NCBI GenBank assembly: GCA_964247975.1
Contig: CAXTWH010000005.1
Location: 1 to 64,000 of the forward strand
Direction: 5' to 3'
Length of the DNA stretch: 64,000 nt
Source: KBS-96 sp964247975
GTDB taxonomy: Bacteria > Acidobacteriota > Terriglobia > Bryobacterales > Bryobacteraceae
The position numbers were made by a program, and so were the translations under genes. Numbering within the stretch: position 1 is the first letter of the stretch; every line of letters begins with the position of its first letter. Below, in pieces: positions 8,752 to 17,291 of this stretch. The notes beneath the pieces were generated by a model that saw only the letters and a program-made list of their open reading frames with translations, searched no databases and was not told the origin of the DNA.

Positions 8752-10605
8752 ATGCCGCTGATTCATCAGTCGCTTTCTTCTGAACAACAGGTATTCAATG
8801 GACTGCTGGATGAGTTATTGAATGTTCACACGGATTCGCGCAGCCTACAGTTGGTGCAGCGTTGTCTTGGCTTACCGGAACTGGACCGCCTCTACCATCT
8901 GGTTCTTTCAGAACGGCGCGAAAATGAAACTTTCTGTGCCGCGCTGCTGCGACTGCTCCATGTTAGCTGGAGCGCGTCGCTGCTTGACCTGCAACGGATT
9001 CCGAAAACCGGCGGCGCGCTGGTGGTGGCGAATCATCCATTTGGTTTGGTGGAAGGCGTTGTTTTAAAGGCCGTGCTGGAACAAGCACGGCCCGATAGCA
9101 AGATCATGGCTAATTCCCTGCTCGGGCGTTTTCCTGATCTCGCTTCTTCCTTGATTTTTGTGAATCCGTTCGGCGGAGAAAAAGCGACCTGGACCAATCG
9201 CCAAGGTTTGCGGGAATCGCTTGCCTGGCTGAAGCAGGGCGGCATTCTTGGCGCTTTCCCGTCCGGCGAAGTCGCCAGCATGAATATAAAGCGGAAACAG
9301 GTAATGGACCCGGAATGGAGTTACACCGTGGCGCGTTTGGCCATGCTCGCCAAAGTTCCCGTGCTGCCCATTTTCTTTGCCGGGCGGAATGGAACAGCTT
9401 TTCAAATGGCAGGTCTGCTTCACGCCCGGCTGAGAACCGCGCTGTTGATTCGAGAGTTTCTGAACAAAGCAGGAAAAGATGTGGAAGTGCGAATCGGCAA
9501 TCTGGTGCCTGCGCGTAAGCTGAAGGAGTTTGGCTCCGACCAGGAACGGATTGAATACTTGCGGCGAAAAACATACATCCTGGGTAACCGTCAGCCGCCT
9601 AAACCGCCGCTTCCTTTTCTGGTGCCGCTGTTGAGGAAAGCCACTTCGATACAGGCGGAACCGGCCCTTATTGTTACGGCCACTGATCCGGTTTTGATGG
9701 AACAGGAAATTGCCGCGTTAAAGCTACAATCCATCCTGATTGAAGAGGGCGAAAACCTGGTGTGCTTCGGAACTGCCAATCAACTGCCGAACGTTCTGCG
9801 TGAAATAGGCCGTTTGCGCGAAATCACTTTCCGCGAAGTGGGCGAAGGAACAGGACGCTCCATTGACCTGGACGAGTTTGATAACTACTACCAGCATTTG
9901 TTCATTTGGAACCGGACTAACCGGGAAATCGTAGGAGCTTACCGTTTAGGCCAATCCGATCTTATTCTGAAAAACTTTGGACAACGGGGACTCTATACCA
10001 GTACGCTTTTTGCTTACCGGCGGCAATTTTTGGAGCGAATCAATCCGGCGCTTGAAATGGGGCGTTCGTTTGTGCGACCGGGCTATCAGAAAAGCTATGC
10101 TTCGCTGCTGCTTTTATGGAAGGGCATTGGCGCTTTTATTTGCCGGAATCCGCAGTACAAAAATCTGTTTGGGCCGGTGAGCATCAGCAATGATTACCAT
10201 CCAGGCTCGAAGCAACTGATTGTTCACTTCCTGAAGGAATATTGTTCTTCTGAAGACCTGGCCCGCTTTGTTCGCGCCCGCAGTCCTTTTCGCACGCATC
10301 CATTAAAGGAATGGAACGATGAATCCACAATAGAGTGGGATATTGAAGAATTATCCGCACTGGTAGCGGATATTGAAACTGACCAGAAAGGTGTTCCGAT
10401 CTTGCTAAAGCAGTATTTGAAACTAGGCGGCAAGCTGATCGGCTTCAATGTTGATCCCGCCTTTTCCAGCGCCCTAGATGGCTTGATTATTGTGGAACTG
10501 CTGAAAACTGATGTTCGACTGCTCGAACGATATTTAGGTGAAGAAGGCAGTGCCGCGTTCCGCGTTTACCATCAGGTTGATTCTCTGGTTCGTATACTAC
10601 AGTAG
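8752..10605 (+). CDS. Bifunctional lipid acyltransferase (PlsC-like + OlsB/GNAT-like), OlsF-like
   Basis: Two acyl-transfer domains in one 617-residue protein. Residues about 75-255 form a PlsC-type glycerophospholipid acyltransferase domain (NHPFGLVEG active-site block, FPSGEVAS, PVLPIFFAGRNG). Residues about 330-570 form a GNAT-like domain of the Acetyltransf_5/OlsB kind (IVGAYRLG, MGRSFVRPGYQKSYASLLLL, FGPVSISNDY). This is the domain set of OlsF, which makes ornithine lipid from an amino acid and two acyl-ACPs. Seen: both domains; inferred: aminolipid synthesis. The SAM methyltransferase gene begins 21 nt downstream and is probably co-transcribed. The HxxxxD-type motif has Glu in place of the Asp. 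Confidence 0.82.
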   Translation: MPLIHQSLSSEQQVFNGLLDELLNVHTDSRSLQLVQRCLGLPELDRLYHLVLSERRENETFCAALLRLLHVSWSASLLDLQRIPKTGGALVVANHPFGLVEGVVLKAVLEQARPDSKIMANSLLGRFPDLASSLIFVNPFGGEKATWTNRQGLRESLAWLKQGGILGAFPSGEVASMNIKRKQVMDPEWSYTVARLAMLAKVPVLPIFFAGRNGTAFQMAGLLHARLRTALLIREFLNKAGKDVEVRIGNLVPARKLKEFGSDQERIEYLRRKTYILGNRQPPKPPLPFLVPLLRKATSIQAEPALIVTATDPVLMEQEIAALKLQSILIEEGENLVCFGTANQLPNVLREIGRLREITFREVGEGTGRSIDLDEFDNYYQHLFIWNRTNREIVGAYRLGQSDLILKNFGQRGLYTSTLFAYRRQFLERINPALEMGRSFVRPGYQKSYASLLLLWKGIGAFICRNPQYKNLFGPVSISNDYHPGSKQLIVHFLKEYCSSEDLARFVRARSPFRTHPLKEWNDESTIEWDIEELSALVADIETDQKGVPILLKQYLKLGGKLIGFNVDPAFSSALDGLIIVELLKTDVRLLERYLGEEGSAAFRVYHQVDSLVRILQ

Positions 10606-10626
10606 ATAGCGAGACAATGGTACTCG

Positions 10627-11364
10627 ATGCAACGGAACGGAGCCAACGAGCAGATCTTAGAGCCCGTGTCCGCTTACGATCGAGTGGCGCAGAACTTTGA
10701 AACGCTTTCGGATCGTCGGCGCGCTTATCTGGCCAGAATCGAGCAGCTTATTATCTCGGAGATTCCGCGCCGAAGCTGCTGTCTGCTCGATGTGGGAGCC
10801 GGTAACGGAATGCGGGCGCTGCGCATCGCGCAATCCACCAGCGTAAAGAACATTGTTCTGCTTGAGCCAAGCGTCGAGATGCGCCGCCATTGGCTGCCGG
10901 AAGTTCAAAGCTGGCCGATTCGAGCTGAAGAATTAACAGAAAAAACAGGACAGTTCGACATCGTTTTGTGCTTGTGGAACGTGCTTGGGCATATCTTCCC
11001 CTTGGAAAACAGGAAACAAGTTTTGCGCCATTGTGCGCGCCTGCTTTCGCCGGGAGGCCGGATGTTCGTCGATGTTATGAACCGCTACAACGCGGCGCAG
11101 TATGGAGTATTTCCGACCATCCGCCGCCTGTTGTGGGATCGCGCCCATCCAAATGAAATGAACGGCAATGTAAAAGTTCACTGGGAGTTCAGCGGAGAAA
11201 AGTACGCAACAGCAGGTCATGTTTTTACGCGCGGCGAGTTCCGTCGTATGATTGGTTCTGCCGGACTCGCGATCGAAAAACAATTTACCGTCAATTACAC
11301 AACAGGCCAAATCTGTCGATGGAAGTTGCAAGGAAACCCGCTTTATGTTCTGCGTCGACAATAA
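10627..11364 (+). CDS. Class I SAM-dependent methyltransferase
   Basis: Rossmann-fold methyltransferase. Seen: motif I LLDVGAGNGMRALRIA (about residues 53-68), an acidic strand-end residue (LLEPSVEM) for the SAM ribose, a motif IV region (FDIVLCLWNVLGHIF) and the motif VI LLSPGGRMFVDVMN. 245 residues, cytosolic, no signal. The substrate cannot be read from the sequence. Its place 21 nt behind a bifunctional OlsF-like acyltransferase suggests lipid head-group methylation, as OlsG does to ornithine lipids in planctomycetes; that is a hypothesis only. The gene ends 14 nt before the convergent nucleotide-sugar aminotransferase. Confidence 0.82.
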   Translation: MQRNGANEQILEPVSAYDRVAQNFETLSDRRRAYLARIEQLIISEIPRRSCCLLDVGAGNGMRALRIAQSTSVKNIVLLEPSVEMRRHWLPEVQSWPIRAEELTEKTGQFDIVLCLWNVLGHIFPLENRKQVLRHCARLLSPGGRMFVDVMNRYNAAQYGVFPTIRRLLWDRAHPNEMNGNVKVHWEFSGEKYATAGHVFTRGEFRRMIGSAGLAIEKQFTVNYTTGQICRWKLQGNPLYVLRRQ

Positions 11365-11378
11365 GCACGTTTGTGCGG

Positions 11379-12509
11379 TTAAGCACAACGCGGGAGACTT
11401 TTCAGAATTGCAGTCAGAATGCCGCAAACATCTAAAATTTGGTCGCGCGTGAGGGTATTAAAGAACGGAAGGGCCAGCGTCCGGCAGGCAACTTCTTCCG
11501 TAACGGTTAAATGATGGCTTGTGTTGGCGTAGTTCAGATACGGTTGTTGCAGGTGGATGGCGGGGAAATAAGCCCTGCAACCAATACCGGCGGCTGTGAG
11601 CGACCGCATCACCTGATCGCGAGCTGTTCGCGGAAACTTCTCGGAAAGCCTAACCACAAAAGCAAACCAAGAGATTCGGCCTTCGGCAACGGTCCTCAAG
11701 GGAAGCACTGCGTCAGGGCAGCTACCAAGAACTTCGCAATAGGTTTCAGCAACCGCCTTTCGCAAAGCCAGTATAGACTCGATTCTTTGGAGTTGTGAAA
11801 TGCCCAGGGCGCAGTTCATTTCCGATAATCGAAAGTTATGGCCGACCAATGAATGTTGAAGCCAGTCGTCGGTTTCCGTTCTTCCCTGGTTGCGAAGCGC
11901 GCGGATGGTCCGGGCGATGCCAAGGTCGCGCGTGACCACCACGCCGCCCTCACCGGTGGTGATGGGCTTATTCGGATAGAACGAAAATACTCCCAAATCG
12001 CCAAGACTACCGACTTTTTTCCCGCAGTATTCTGCTCCAACCGCTTCACAAGAGTCCTCCACAATCCGCAGATTGTGCTTCCGCGCTAACCGGATAATCG
12101 GGTTCATCTCGGCGGGAACGCCAAAGGTATGAACCAGAAGAATGGCCCGAGTTCTGGGAGTAATGACACACTCAATCGATGCGGCAGTCAGGTTCAGCGA
12201 AACGGGATCAATATCCGCGAAAACAGGTGTCGCGCGCGCATGGCGAATCGCATTGGCCGCAGCGATAAACGTGAACGAAGGCACTATTACTTCGTCTTCT
12301 TCGCCGATTCCGAGTGCCTGCAACCCAAGCTGCAATCCGGCTGTGCCTGAGCTTAAAGCAACTGCATGAGCTACGCCGATGTACTGTGCAAAGACTTCTT
12401 CAAACTCCGGCAGTTTGGGGCCAAGGCTCAGGTGGGGAGTGCGCATCACGCTCACTACTGCATTAACATCCTCGTCCGTAATTTGCGGACTCGATAAAGG
12501 AATTCTCAT
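11379..12509 (-). CDS. DegT/DnrJ/EryC1/StrS nucleotide-sugar aminotransferase (LegC/PseC-like)
   Basis: PLP-dependent enzyme that aminates a keto sugar on UDP. Seen: SSGTAGLQLGLQALGIG (PLP phosphate-binding start), EDSCEAVGAEY, and SFYPNKPITTGEGG carrying the Schiff-base lysine near residue 185. 376 residues, normal length. It is the last gene of a minus-strand trio and overlaps the upstream 2-epimerase gene by 4 nt (ATGA), so the two are translationally coupled. In legionaminic-acid synthesis the equivalent enzyme puts the 4-amino group on the 4-keto-6-deoxy sugar produced by the dehydratase, which is encoded two genes upstream here. Exact sugar product unknown. Confidence 0.92.
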   Translation of the reverse strand: MRIPLSSPQITDEDVNAVVSVMRTPHLSLGPKLPEFEEVFAQYIGVAHAVALSSGTAGLQLGLQALGIGEEDEVIVPSFTFIAAANAIRHARATPVFADIDPVSLNLTAASIECVITPRTRAILLVHTFGVPAEMNPIIRLARKHNLRIVEDSCEAVGAEYCGKKVGSLGDLGVFSFYPNKPITTGEGGVVVTRDLGIARTIRALRNQGRTETDDWLQHSLVGHNFRLSEMNCALGISQLQRIESILALRKAVAETYCEVLGSCPDAVLPLRTVAEGRISWFAFVVRLSEKFPRTARDQVMRSLTAAGIGCRAYFPAIHLQQPYLNYANTSHHLTVTEEVACRTLALPFFNTLTRDQILDVCGILTAILKSLPRCA

Positions 12510-13666
12510 TCTGCTCCGGGAAAGTTCGCGCGCTTCCTCAGCAATGTTTCACCGAAAGGAGCGGAGGCGATCGTGCTGACTATTTTTTCCGCTGCATGTC
12601 CGTCGCCATAAGGGTTTTCCATTCCGGCCAGCGATTGGCGGAACTCCTGGTTCCGAGTTAGTTCAACTTGCTGCAGTATAGAAGCCGGATCGGCTTCGGC
12701 GTGTAAAACGTTCCGCCCGCGCTCGCGTCCGCGTTGACGGATTCCGACATCTACTGCCGGAACGGCAAAGGAGGATGCTTCCATGATGCCGCTGCTGGAA
12801 TTGCCTAATAGAAGGTCCGCCGAGCGCAAAAGACTCCAATAGGAGATCGGATTGAGATTGATAAATAGTTTCGCATTGCTGCGTGTTTTCATAAAAGCTT
12901 CAACGCGTTCCATTAACGATCTGCTGCCGGCATCAGCATTCGGATAACAGAAGAACAACGGCCCGGGAAGGTGCGAGAGAGCGGTGAAAACTGCATCCGC
13001 TTCGTTTATGGTGTCACGGGCAAGGGTTGTAGGATGATACGCAATCAGAACAGGAGGCACCCTAAGATCAATCCTCAGTTCCGCCGCAATTTGTTCCCGG
13101 CTCGGCAGCATGCTTCGGCGAAGATGATCCAGAGACGGCGCGCCCGTACAATGCACGCGCCATGTTTCTTCGCCCATTGCTTTCACGCGCGATGCCGCCG
13201 CGTGAGTAGCCGTAAAGTGAAGATGACTCAATTTAGTTAAAGCGTTTCGAACGGCATCGTCAATTGCGCCTTCGCTCACCTCGCCGCCTTCAATATGGGC
13301 GATAGGAATACGCAAAGCGAGCGCGACCGACGCCGGGGCCAGCATCTCGTATCGATCAGCTATTAACAACAGCAGATCCGGACGCATTTGGCCCAGACAA
13401 TCCGTTAAGCTCAACGTTGCCAATCCAATTGTTTTTGCCATCCCAACGTCGCTATCCGAGCTAAGAAGACACTCAATCCGGGCTGCAATTGTGAAGCCAT
13501 CTTTTTCAATTTCACGAACCGTGTAGCCAAACTCCGGTGAAAGATGCGGTCCGAATACGATCAGTTCCAAATCGAGCTTCGGGTGCAAGTCCAGTTCACG
13601 CAATACCCAATACAAATGGCTATAATCAGCACGCGAGGTTGTGACAACAGCAATTTTTCTTTTCAA
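12506..13666 (-). CDS. Hydrolysing UDP-sugar 2-epimerase (NeuC/LegG-like)
   Basis: Member of the UDP-GlcNAc 2-epimerase fold whose hydrolysing branch (NeuC, LegG) releases UDP and a free epimerised sugar. Seen: TTSRADYSHLYWVLREL at the N-terminus, the HIEGGEVSEGAIDDAVRNA block, HLHFTATHAAASRVKAMGE, and the C-terminal LLGNSSSGIMEASSF and VDVGIRQRGRERGRNV motifs; the ending pattern resembles NeuC rather than WecB. 386 residues. The start is a TTG (LKRKIAVVTTSR) lying 3 nt after the stop of the dehydratase gene, so it depends on coupling or is a weakly translated start. The role in a nonulosonic-acid type pathway is inferred from context. Confidence 0.9.
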   Translation of the reverse strand: MKRKIAVVTTSRADYSHLYWVLRELDLHPKLDLELIVFGPHLSPEFGYTVREIEKDGFTIAARIECLLSSDSDVGMAKTIGLATLSLTDCLGQMRPDLLLLIADRYEMLAPASVALALRIPIAHIEGGEVSEGAIDDAVRNALTKLSHLHFTATHAAASRVKAMGEETWRVHCTGAPSLDHLRRSMLPSREQIAAELRIDLRVPPVLIAYHPTTLARDTINEADAVFTALSHLPGPLFFCYPNADAGSRSLMERVEAFMKTRSNAKLFINLNPISYWSLLRSADLLLGNSSSGIMEASSFAVPAVDVGIRQRGRERGRNVLHAEADPASILQQVELTRNQEFRQSLAGMENPYGDGHAAEKIVSTIASAPFGETLLRKRANFPGAE

Positions 13667-13669
13667 GAT

Positions 13670-14767
13670 TCAGTTTCCGAAACAGACGTCCCGCATCACC
13701 TGGCTAGGTACGTATTCAGGAACGATTTGAGAAAGAATTTCCAGCAGCTCCCGGCTATCCTGGCGAGCAACGCAAGCCCTAAGCCGTGTGACGGCCTCAT
13801 CACAATGAAGCGATGAAAGCTTTTCGGTTCTCACGAGACTCAATGCACCCTCAACAAAACCGACCTTTCTTTCATTCTGATTCAATAAGTCCTCAGTCAC
13901 TTTTTCGCCCGAACGAAGTCCGGTGAAACGAATGGCTGACGCGCATTTTTGAGAATAATTCCTCATCAGAAATTCAGCCAAATCCGCGACGAGAACTGGA
14001 GCGCCTAGTTCGGGAATCAAAATCATTCCTTCGCAAGCAGCAATACCGGCCGCTAAAATTGCCGTGACCGCCTTCTGTTTCGAAATGAAATAGCGCGAAG
14101 CTTTGGGGTGAGTCACAGAAAGGGACAGACAGTTCTGAATCTGTTCCAGAAAGATCGGAATTACGCTACCCCGCGATCCGATCACATTACCAAGCCGAAT
14201 CGCGTTTACCGAACAGACTGGACCGCTCAACGACAAAGCAATCCGTTCCGCGATTCGCTTGGAAACACCCATCACGCTATGCGGGTTTACCGCCTTGTCG
14301 GTGGAAACAAGCAGCACTTTCGAAACGCGATTGGCGAACGCAGCCTGAACAAGGGTGTATGTTCCCAGGACGTTGTTGTTGATGGCCGCAAAAGGATTAT
14401 ATTCAAGCAATTCAACGTGCTTAAAAGCAGCCGCGTGAAAGACAACCTGGGGCTGAAAGCGGTGAAACATTTCCTGGAGCAACTGAATGTCCCCGACGCT
14501 GCCGAGAACATATTGACAAGCCGCTTTCGGGTAGGCGGCTTGCATCTGCCTTCGCAGTTCGAACAGCCCGTGTTCGGACGAATCCAGCAAAACAAGCGAG
14601 CGGAGCTTTTCCGCGCACAAACTTCTCACCAAAGCTGACCCGATATCGCCGCCCGCCCCGGTCACGCAAACACTCTGACCGGCGAACGCATCGGAATACT
14701 CGTTTCTGAAATCGCGGGACTCGGAATGGTGAAGAAATCGATGCCAATCCTGCTCGAATCCAACCAT
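13670..14767 (-). CDS. CapD/FlaA1-like NAD-dependent UDP-sugar 4,6-dehydratase
   Basis: Short-chain dehydrogenase/reductase of the polysaccharide-biosynthesis group. Seen: Rossmann GAGGDIGSALV (about residue 37), DSSEHGLFELRRQM, FHAAAFKHVELLEYNP, STDKAVNPHSVMGVSKR (the family's substitute for the usual YxxxK tyrosine motif) and RLGNVIGSRGSVIPIF. 365 residues corresponds to a soluble LegB/PseB-like form without the membrane helices of full-length CapD. Likely first enzyme of the trio: UDP-GlcNAc to the 4-keto-6-deoxy sugar. It heads the operon; 14768-14863 upstream is non-coding and must hold the promoter. Confidence 0.9.
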   Translation of the reverse strand: MVGFEQDWHRFLHHSESRDFRNEYSDAFAGQSVCVTGAGGDIGSALVRSLCAEKLRSLVLLDSSEHGLFELRRQMQAAYPKAACQYVLGSVGDIQLLQEMFHRFQPQVVFHAAAFKHVELLEYNPFAAINNNVLGTYTLVQAAFANRVSKVLLVSTDKAVNPHSVMGVSKRIAERIALSLSGPVCSVNAIRLGNVIGSRGSVIPIFLEQIQNCLSLSVTHPKASRYFISKQKAVTAILAAGIAACEGMILIPELGAPVLVADLAEFLMRNYSQKCASAIRFTGLRSGEKVTEDLLNQNERKVGFVEGALSLVRTEKLSSLHCDEAVTRLRACVARQDSRELLEILSQIVPEYVPSQVMRDVCFGN

Positions 14768-14863
14768 GATTCCAGGTTAGCGGATGCCATGAGTGGAGTA
14801 CAGGTGTTTACAGTTTTTCGGGGAATGCAAATGCGAAGCCGTTTTTGAAAAAGCTTCAGAATC

Positions 14864-15742
14864 TTACACCGTAAAAATCTCGCGCGCTTCTTTCAACGAC
14901 GCTAGGTAATCACGTCCCGGCGCGGGCGAATATTCGTGGGCGCAGAAGCCGGTGTATCCCAAGTCCGCAATGGATTTCGCCACGAAGTTGTAATTCAATT
15001 CGTTTGAACGATTGTCAATTTCATGCCGCCCCGGAACGCCGCCGGTGTGAAAATGACCCATCCACTGAAAATTGCTGCTGATGCGCCGCACAATGTCGCC
15101 ATCCATAATCTGCATGTGATAAATGTCAAACAGCAGTCTTACGCGCGGTGAATTGACGCGTTTGCACAGGTTGACGCCCCAATCCACGTGATCGCACATG
15201 TAATCGGGATGGTTCACGCGGCTGTTCAAAAGTTCAATGCAGATGTTGACGTTTTTATCTTCGGCTTGCGCTTTGATTTTGTTCAGGAACAGTTCGCAGT
15301 TTCCTAAGCCTTCTTCGTCGCTCATACCGGCCCGATTGCCGGAAAAAGTAATCAGATTGGGGGAACCGGCAGCGGCGCACTGATCAATCAACTCGCGCAT
15401 TGTTTTTTCGATGGCCGGATGATTTTCTTTGCGGTTCAGGGCATCCTTAATAGTGCCGCCCCCGCCAAAGCTCATCGTCGAAATCAACCCATACTTTTTA
15501 AGGATGGGCCATTTATCCGGAGTTTGCAGGTCGAAGCCTTGAAAGCCGAGTTCGGCAGCCAACCGGCACTGCTCTTCAAACGGCGTTCCCTTAACAAACA
15601 CGCTGCCGCAAACGGACTGCTTCAAGCGGCCGAAATTCGGCTTGGTTTGAAAGGCAGGCGGCTCCGTGCCGGCTGACAGTTTCTCCGCGCTGAAAACAAC
15701 GCCCAGGCCAGCCGCAGTCGGCAGAAATTCTCTTCGTGTCAT
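14864..15742 (-). CDS. Tat-exported sugar isomerase/epimerase-like TIM barrel protein
   Basis: Hydroxypyruvate isomerase / xylose isomerase-like TIM barrel (AP endonuclease 2 family). Seen: Tat signal MTRREFLPTAAGLGVVFSA, then LKQSVCGSVF, GFQGFDLQTPDKWPILKKYG, LITFSGNRAG, ICIELLNSR (metal-ligand Glu), LLFDIYHMQIMDGDI (metal-ligand Asp) and GHFHTGGVPGRHEID. A terminal CAHEYSP carries the last acidic ligand. 292 residues. The signal means the enzyme works in the periplasm, which is unusual for a sugar isomerase but common in this phylum's paralogues. A close paralogue lies at 54987-55820. Substrate unknown; sits directly downstream of the nucleotide-sugar trio but on its own promoter side. Confidence 0.83.
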   Translation of the reverse strand: MTRREFLPTAAGLGVVFSAEKLSAGTEPPAFQTKPNFGRLKQSVCGSVFVKGTPFEEQCRLAAELGFQGFDLQTPDKWPILKKYGLISTMSFGGGGTIKDALNRKENHPAIEKTMRELIDQCAAAGSPNLITFSGNRAGMSDEEGLGNCELFLNKIKAQAEDKNVNICIELLNSRVNHPDYMCDHVDWGVNLCKRVNSPRVRLLFDIYHMQIMDGDIVRRISSNFQWMGHFHTGGVPGRHEIDNRSNELNYNFVAKSIADLGYTGFCAHEYSPAPGRDYLASLKEAREIFTV

Positions 15743-15761
15743 CAGAAACTGAGATTCTATC

Positions 15762-16487
15762 TCAAGCGGCGATGGGCATTTCTTCTTCTTCGGTGTTACG
15801 CGAACGCAAAGCTTCGGTCGCGATACGCAGCAGATCGCCGCTCCGCTCCGCTAAATCGAACTCTTCCGTGAAGCGGTGAAGATGCCGCGCAAACGCAGCC
15901 CGCAGTTCCAACGCCGCTTCCGCCAAGCCCAGCTTCGCGATATTTGTTAAAGCAAACTTCAGAACTTCGTCCATCAGCCAAGTTTCAATATTGAACATGC
16001 GGTAAATGTTCCGGCGTTTCTGGTAAACCAATTTAGACACGTTTTCGGGATCAAAATACAATGTGCCGTCGTTTTCCTGGCGCTGCTTATCCAATTGCCT
16101 TGCTTTGCCTGACAGTGCGCGACTGGCAGTACGCAGCGCGCGATCCACCACAGCAGCCTGCTGAATATCGTAGGTAAAAATGTTGCTTGTCCGTCCGCGA
16201 TAGGGCAGCGTGCAACTGAAGGCCAGCAGCGAATAACCGATTACTCTTTTTTCCAGCACTTCCGGGTGCTGCCGGACCCATTCCCCTATCCATTGCCGCA
16301 GGGCGCATTGCATCGCATACGACACTGAAGAATAAACCGTTAGATAGGAAGCGCTTCGTTCACTAGGGGCCGACTCCCACAAGTGCAGATCAGCAGGCAA
16401 AGCTGAGTTTTCAGAAGCAACAGAATGATGGAAAACATCCTCAGCATCCTGAGTCTGTTCCACCGGCATTTCAATTAGTTTTCCCAT
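15762..16487 (-). CDS. Hypothetical protein, helical, unknown function
   Basis: I do not recognise the family. 241 residues from the ATG at 16487 (MGKLIEMPVEQTQDAEDVF), chosen because a GGGAGGAG Shine-Dalgarno sequence sits about 8 nt upstream; the open frame extends to 16571 but that part reads as low-quality. No signal peptide or membrane segment. The middle contains SVSYAMQCALRQWIGEWV and ALSGKARQLDKQRQE, and the C-terminal third (FALTNIAKLGLAEAALELRAA) is predicted helical, ending in an acidic RNTEEEEMP tail. The composition suggests a cytosolic helical protein. No functional inference is safe. Confidence 0.6.
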   Translation of the reverse strand: MGKLIEMPVEQTQDAEDVFHHSVASENSALPADLHLWESAPSERSASYLTVYSSVSYAMQCALRQWIGEWVRQHPEVLEKRVIGYSLLAFSCTLPYRGRTSNIFTYDIQQAAVVDRALRTASRALSGKARQLDKQRQENDGTLYFDPENVSKLVYQKRRNIYRMFNIETWLMDEVLKFALTNIAKLGLAEAALELRAAFARHLHRFTEEFDLAERSGDLLRIATEALRSRNTEEEEMPIAA

Positions 16488-16804
16488 GAAAATTGCTCCT
16501 CCCGTTTGTTGGTGATTTGCAGTTCCCGCTTTGCGCCGAAAGCGAAACCGTTTGCGATCACAGTAAAACATGGCGGTCCAAGATTTTCATTCACCGCACC
16601 CTGCACCTGCACTGCTTTAAATCAGTAAACCTCTCAAAACAAAGAAGAAAAAAAATCAATTAAATTTGAAAATTCTTGTGACTCGGTTTTTCCTGACGGC
16701 TAAATTTGAATGGAGCCGCGTGAATTTACCGAGAAAACGCCACTGTACTGGTGTCCCCGGAAGCGCAACTCTTTCCGGATCATCTCCATTGAGGAATTTA
16801 CCTG

Positions 16805-17170
16805 ATGCGATTATTTTTGGCAGTTCTGGTGCTTGCTTTCGGAGTGTTTACTCCTTCCGGCGCATTTGCCCGCACCACGTCGCGCAACACGGCTGTCCAG
16901 GCAGCGCCGGTCAACGACGCGCAGATTCAGCAGACCATTCAAGCAAAGCTGGCGAAATCAAAAATCGGCAAGGACGGATTTCGCTTTCACGTTTCCCACG
17001 GCGTGGTGACCTGGGAAGGAGCCACCAACGTCACCCAGCATAAAGGATCAGCCACCCGCATGGCCAAAGCTGCCGGAGCAACGCGGGTAGTCAACAACAT
17101 TCAGGTAAGCGCCGCGGCTAAACAAAAAGCCATGCAGAATCTGAAAAAAGCGGCGGTTCAGGAAAACTAG
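16805..17170 (+). CDS. Secreted BON-domain protein
   Basis: Small exported protein of 121 residues with a signal peptide (MRLFLAVLVLAFGVFTPSGAFA) and one BON domain: NDAQIQQTIQAKLAKSKIG, FRFHVSHGVVTWEGATNV and ATRVVNNIQVS match the alpha-beta pattern with the conserved glycine (VVTWEG). BON domains are thought to bind phospholipid or stabilise the outer membrane, as in OsmY. Its Lys/Ala-rich C-terminus is probably exposed. An upstream leader of about 230 nt contains no gene. Periplasmic, role inferred from family. Confidence 0.82.
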   Translation: MRLFLAVLVLAFGVFTPSGAFARTTSRNTAVQAAPVNDAQIQQTIQAKLAKSKIGKDGFRFHVSHGVVTWEGATNVTQHKGSATRMAKAAGATRVVNNIQVSAAAKQKAMQNLKKAAVQEN

Positions 17171-17291
17171 ATTCGTTTCGATTCGGTGAAAATTGGGCTG
17201 GAAAACGTTTTAGCCTGATTTCAACGTCCCCAGAACCGCCGTTGCATGTTACAGTGGGGGGAGTTTATAGGATAATCACCCATACTCCCCG

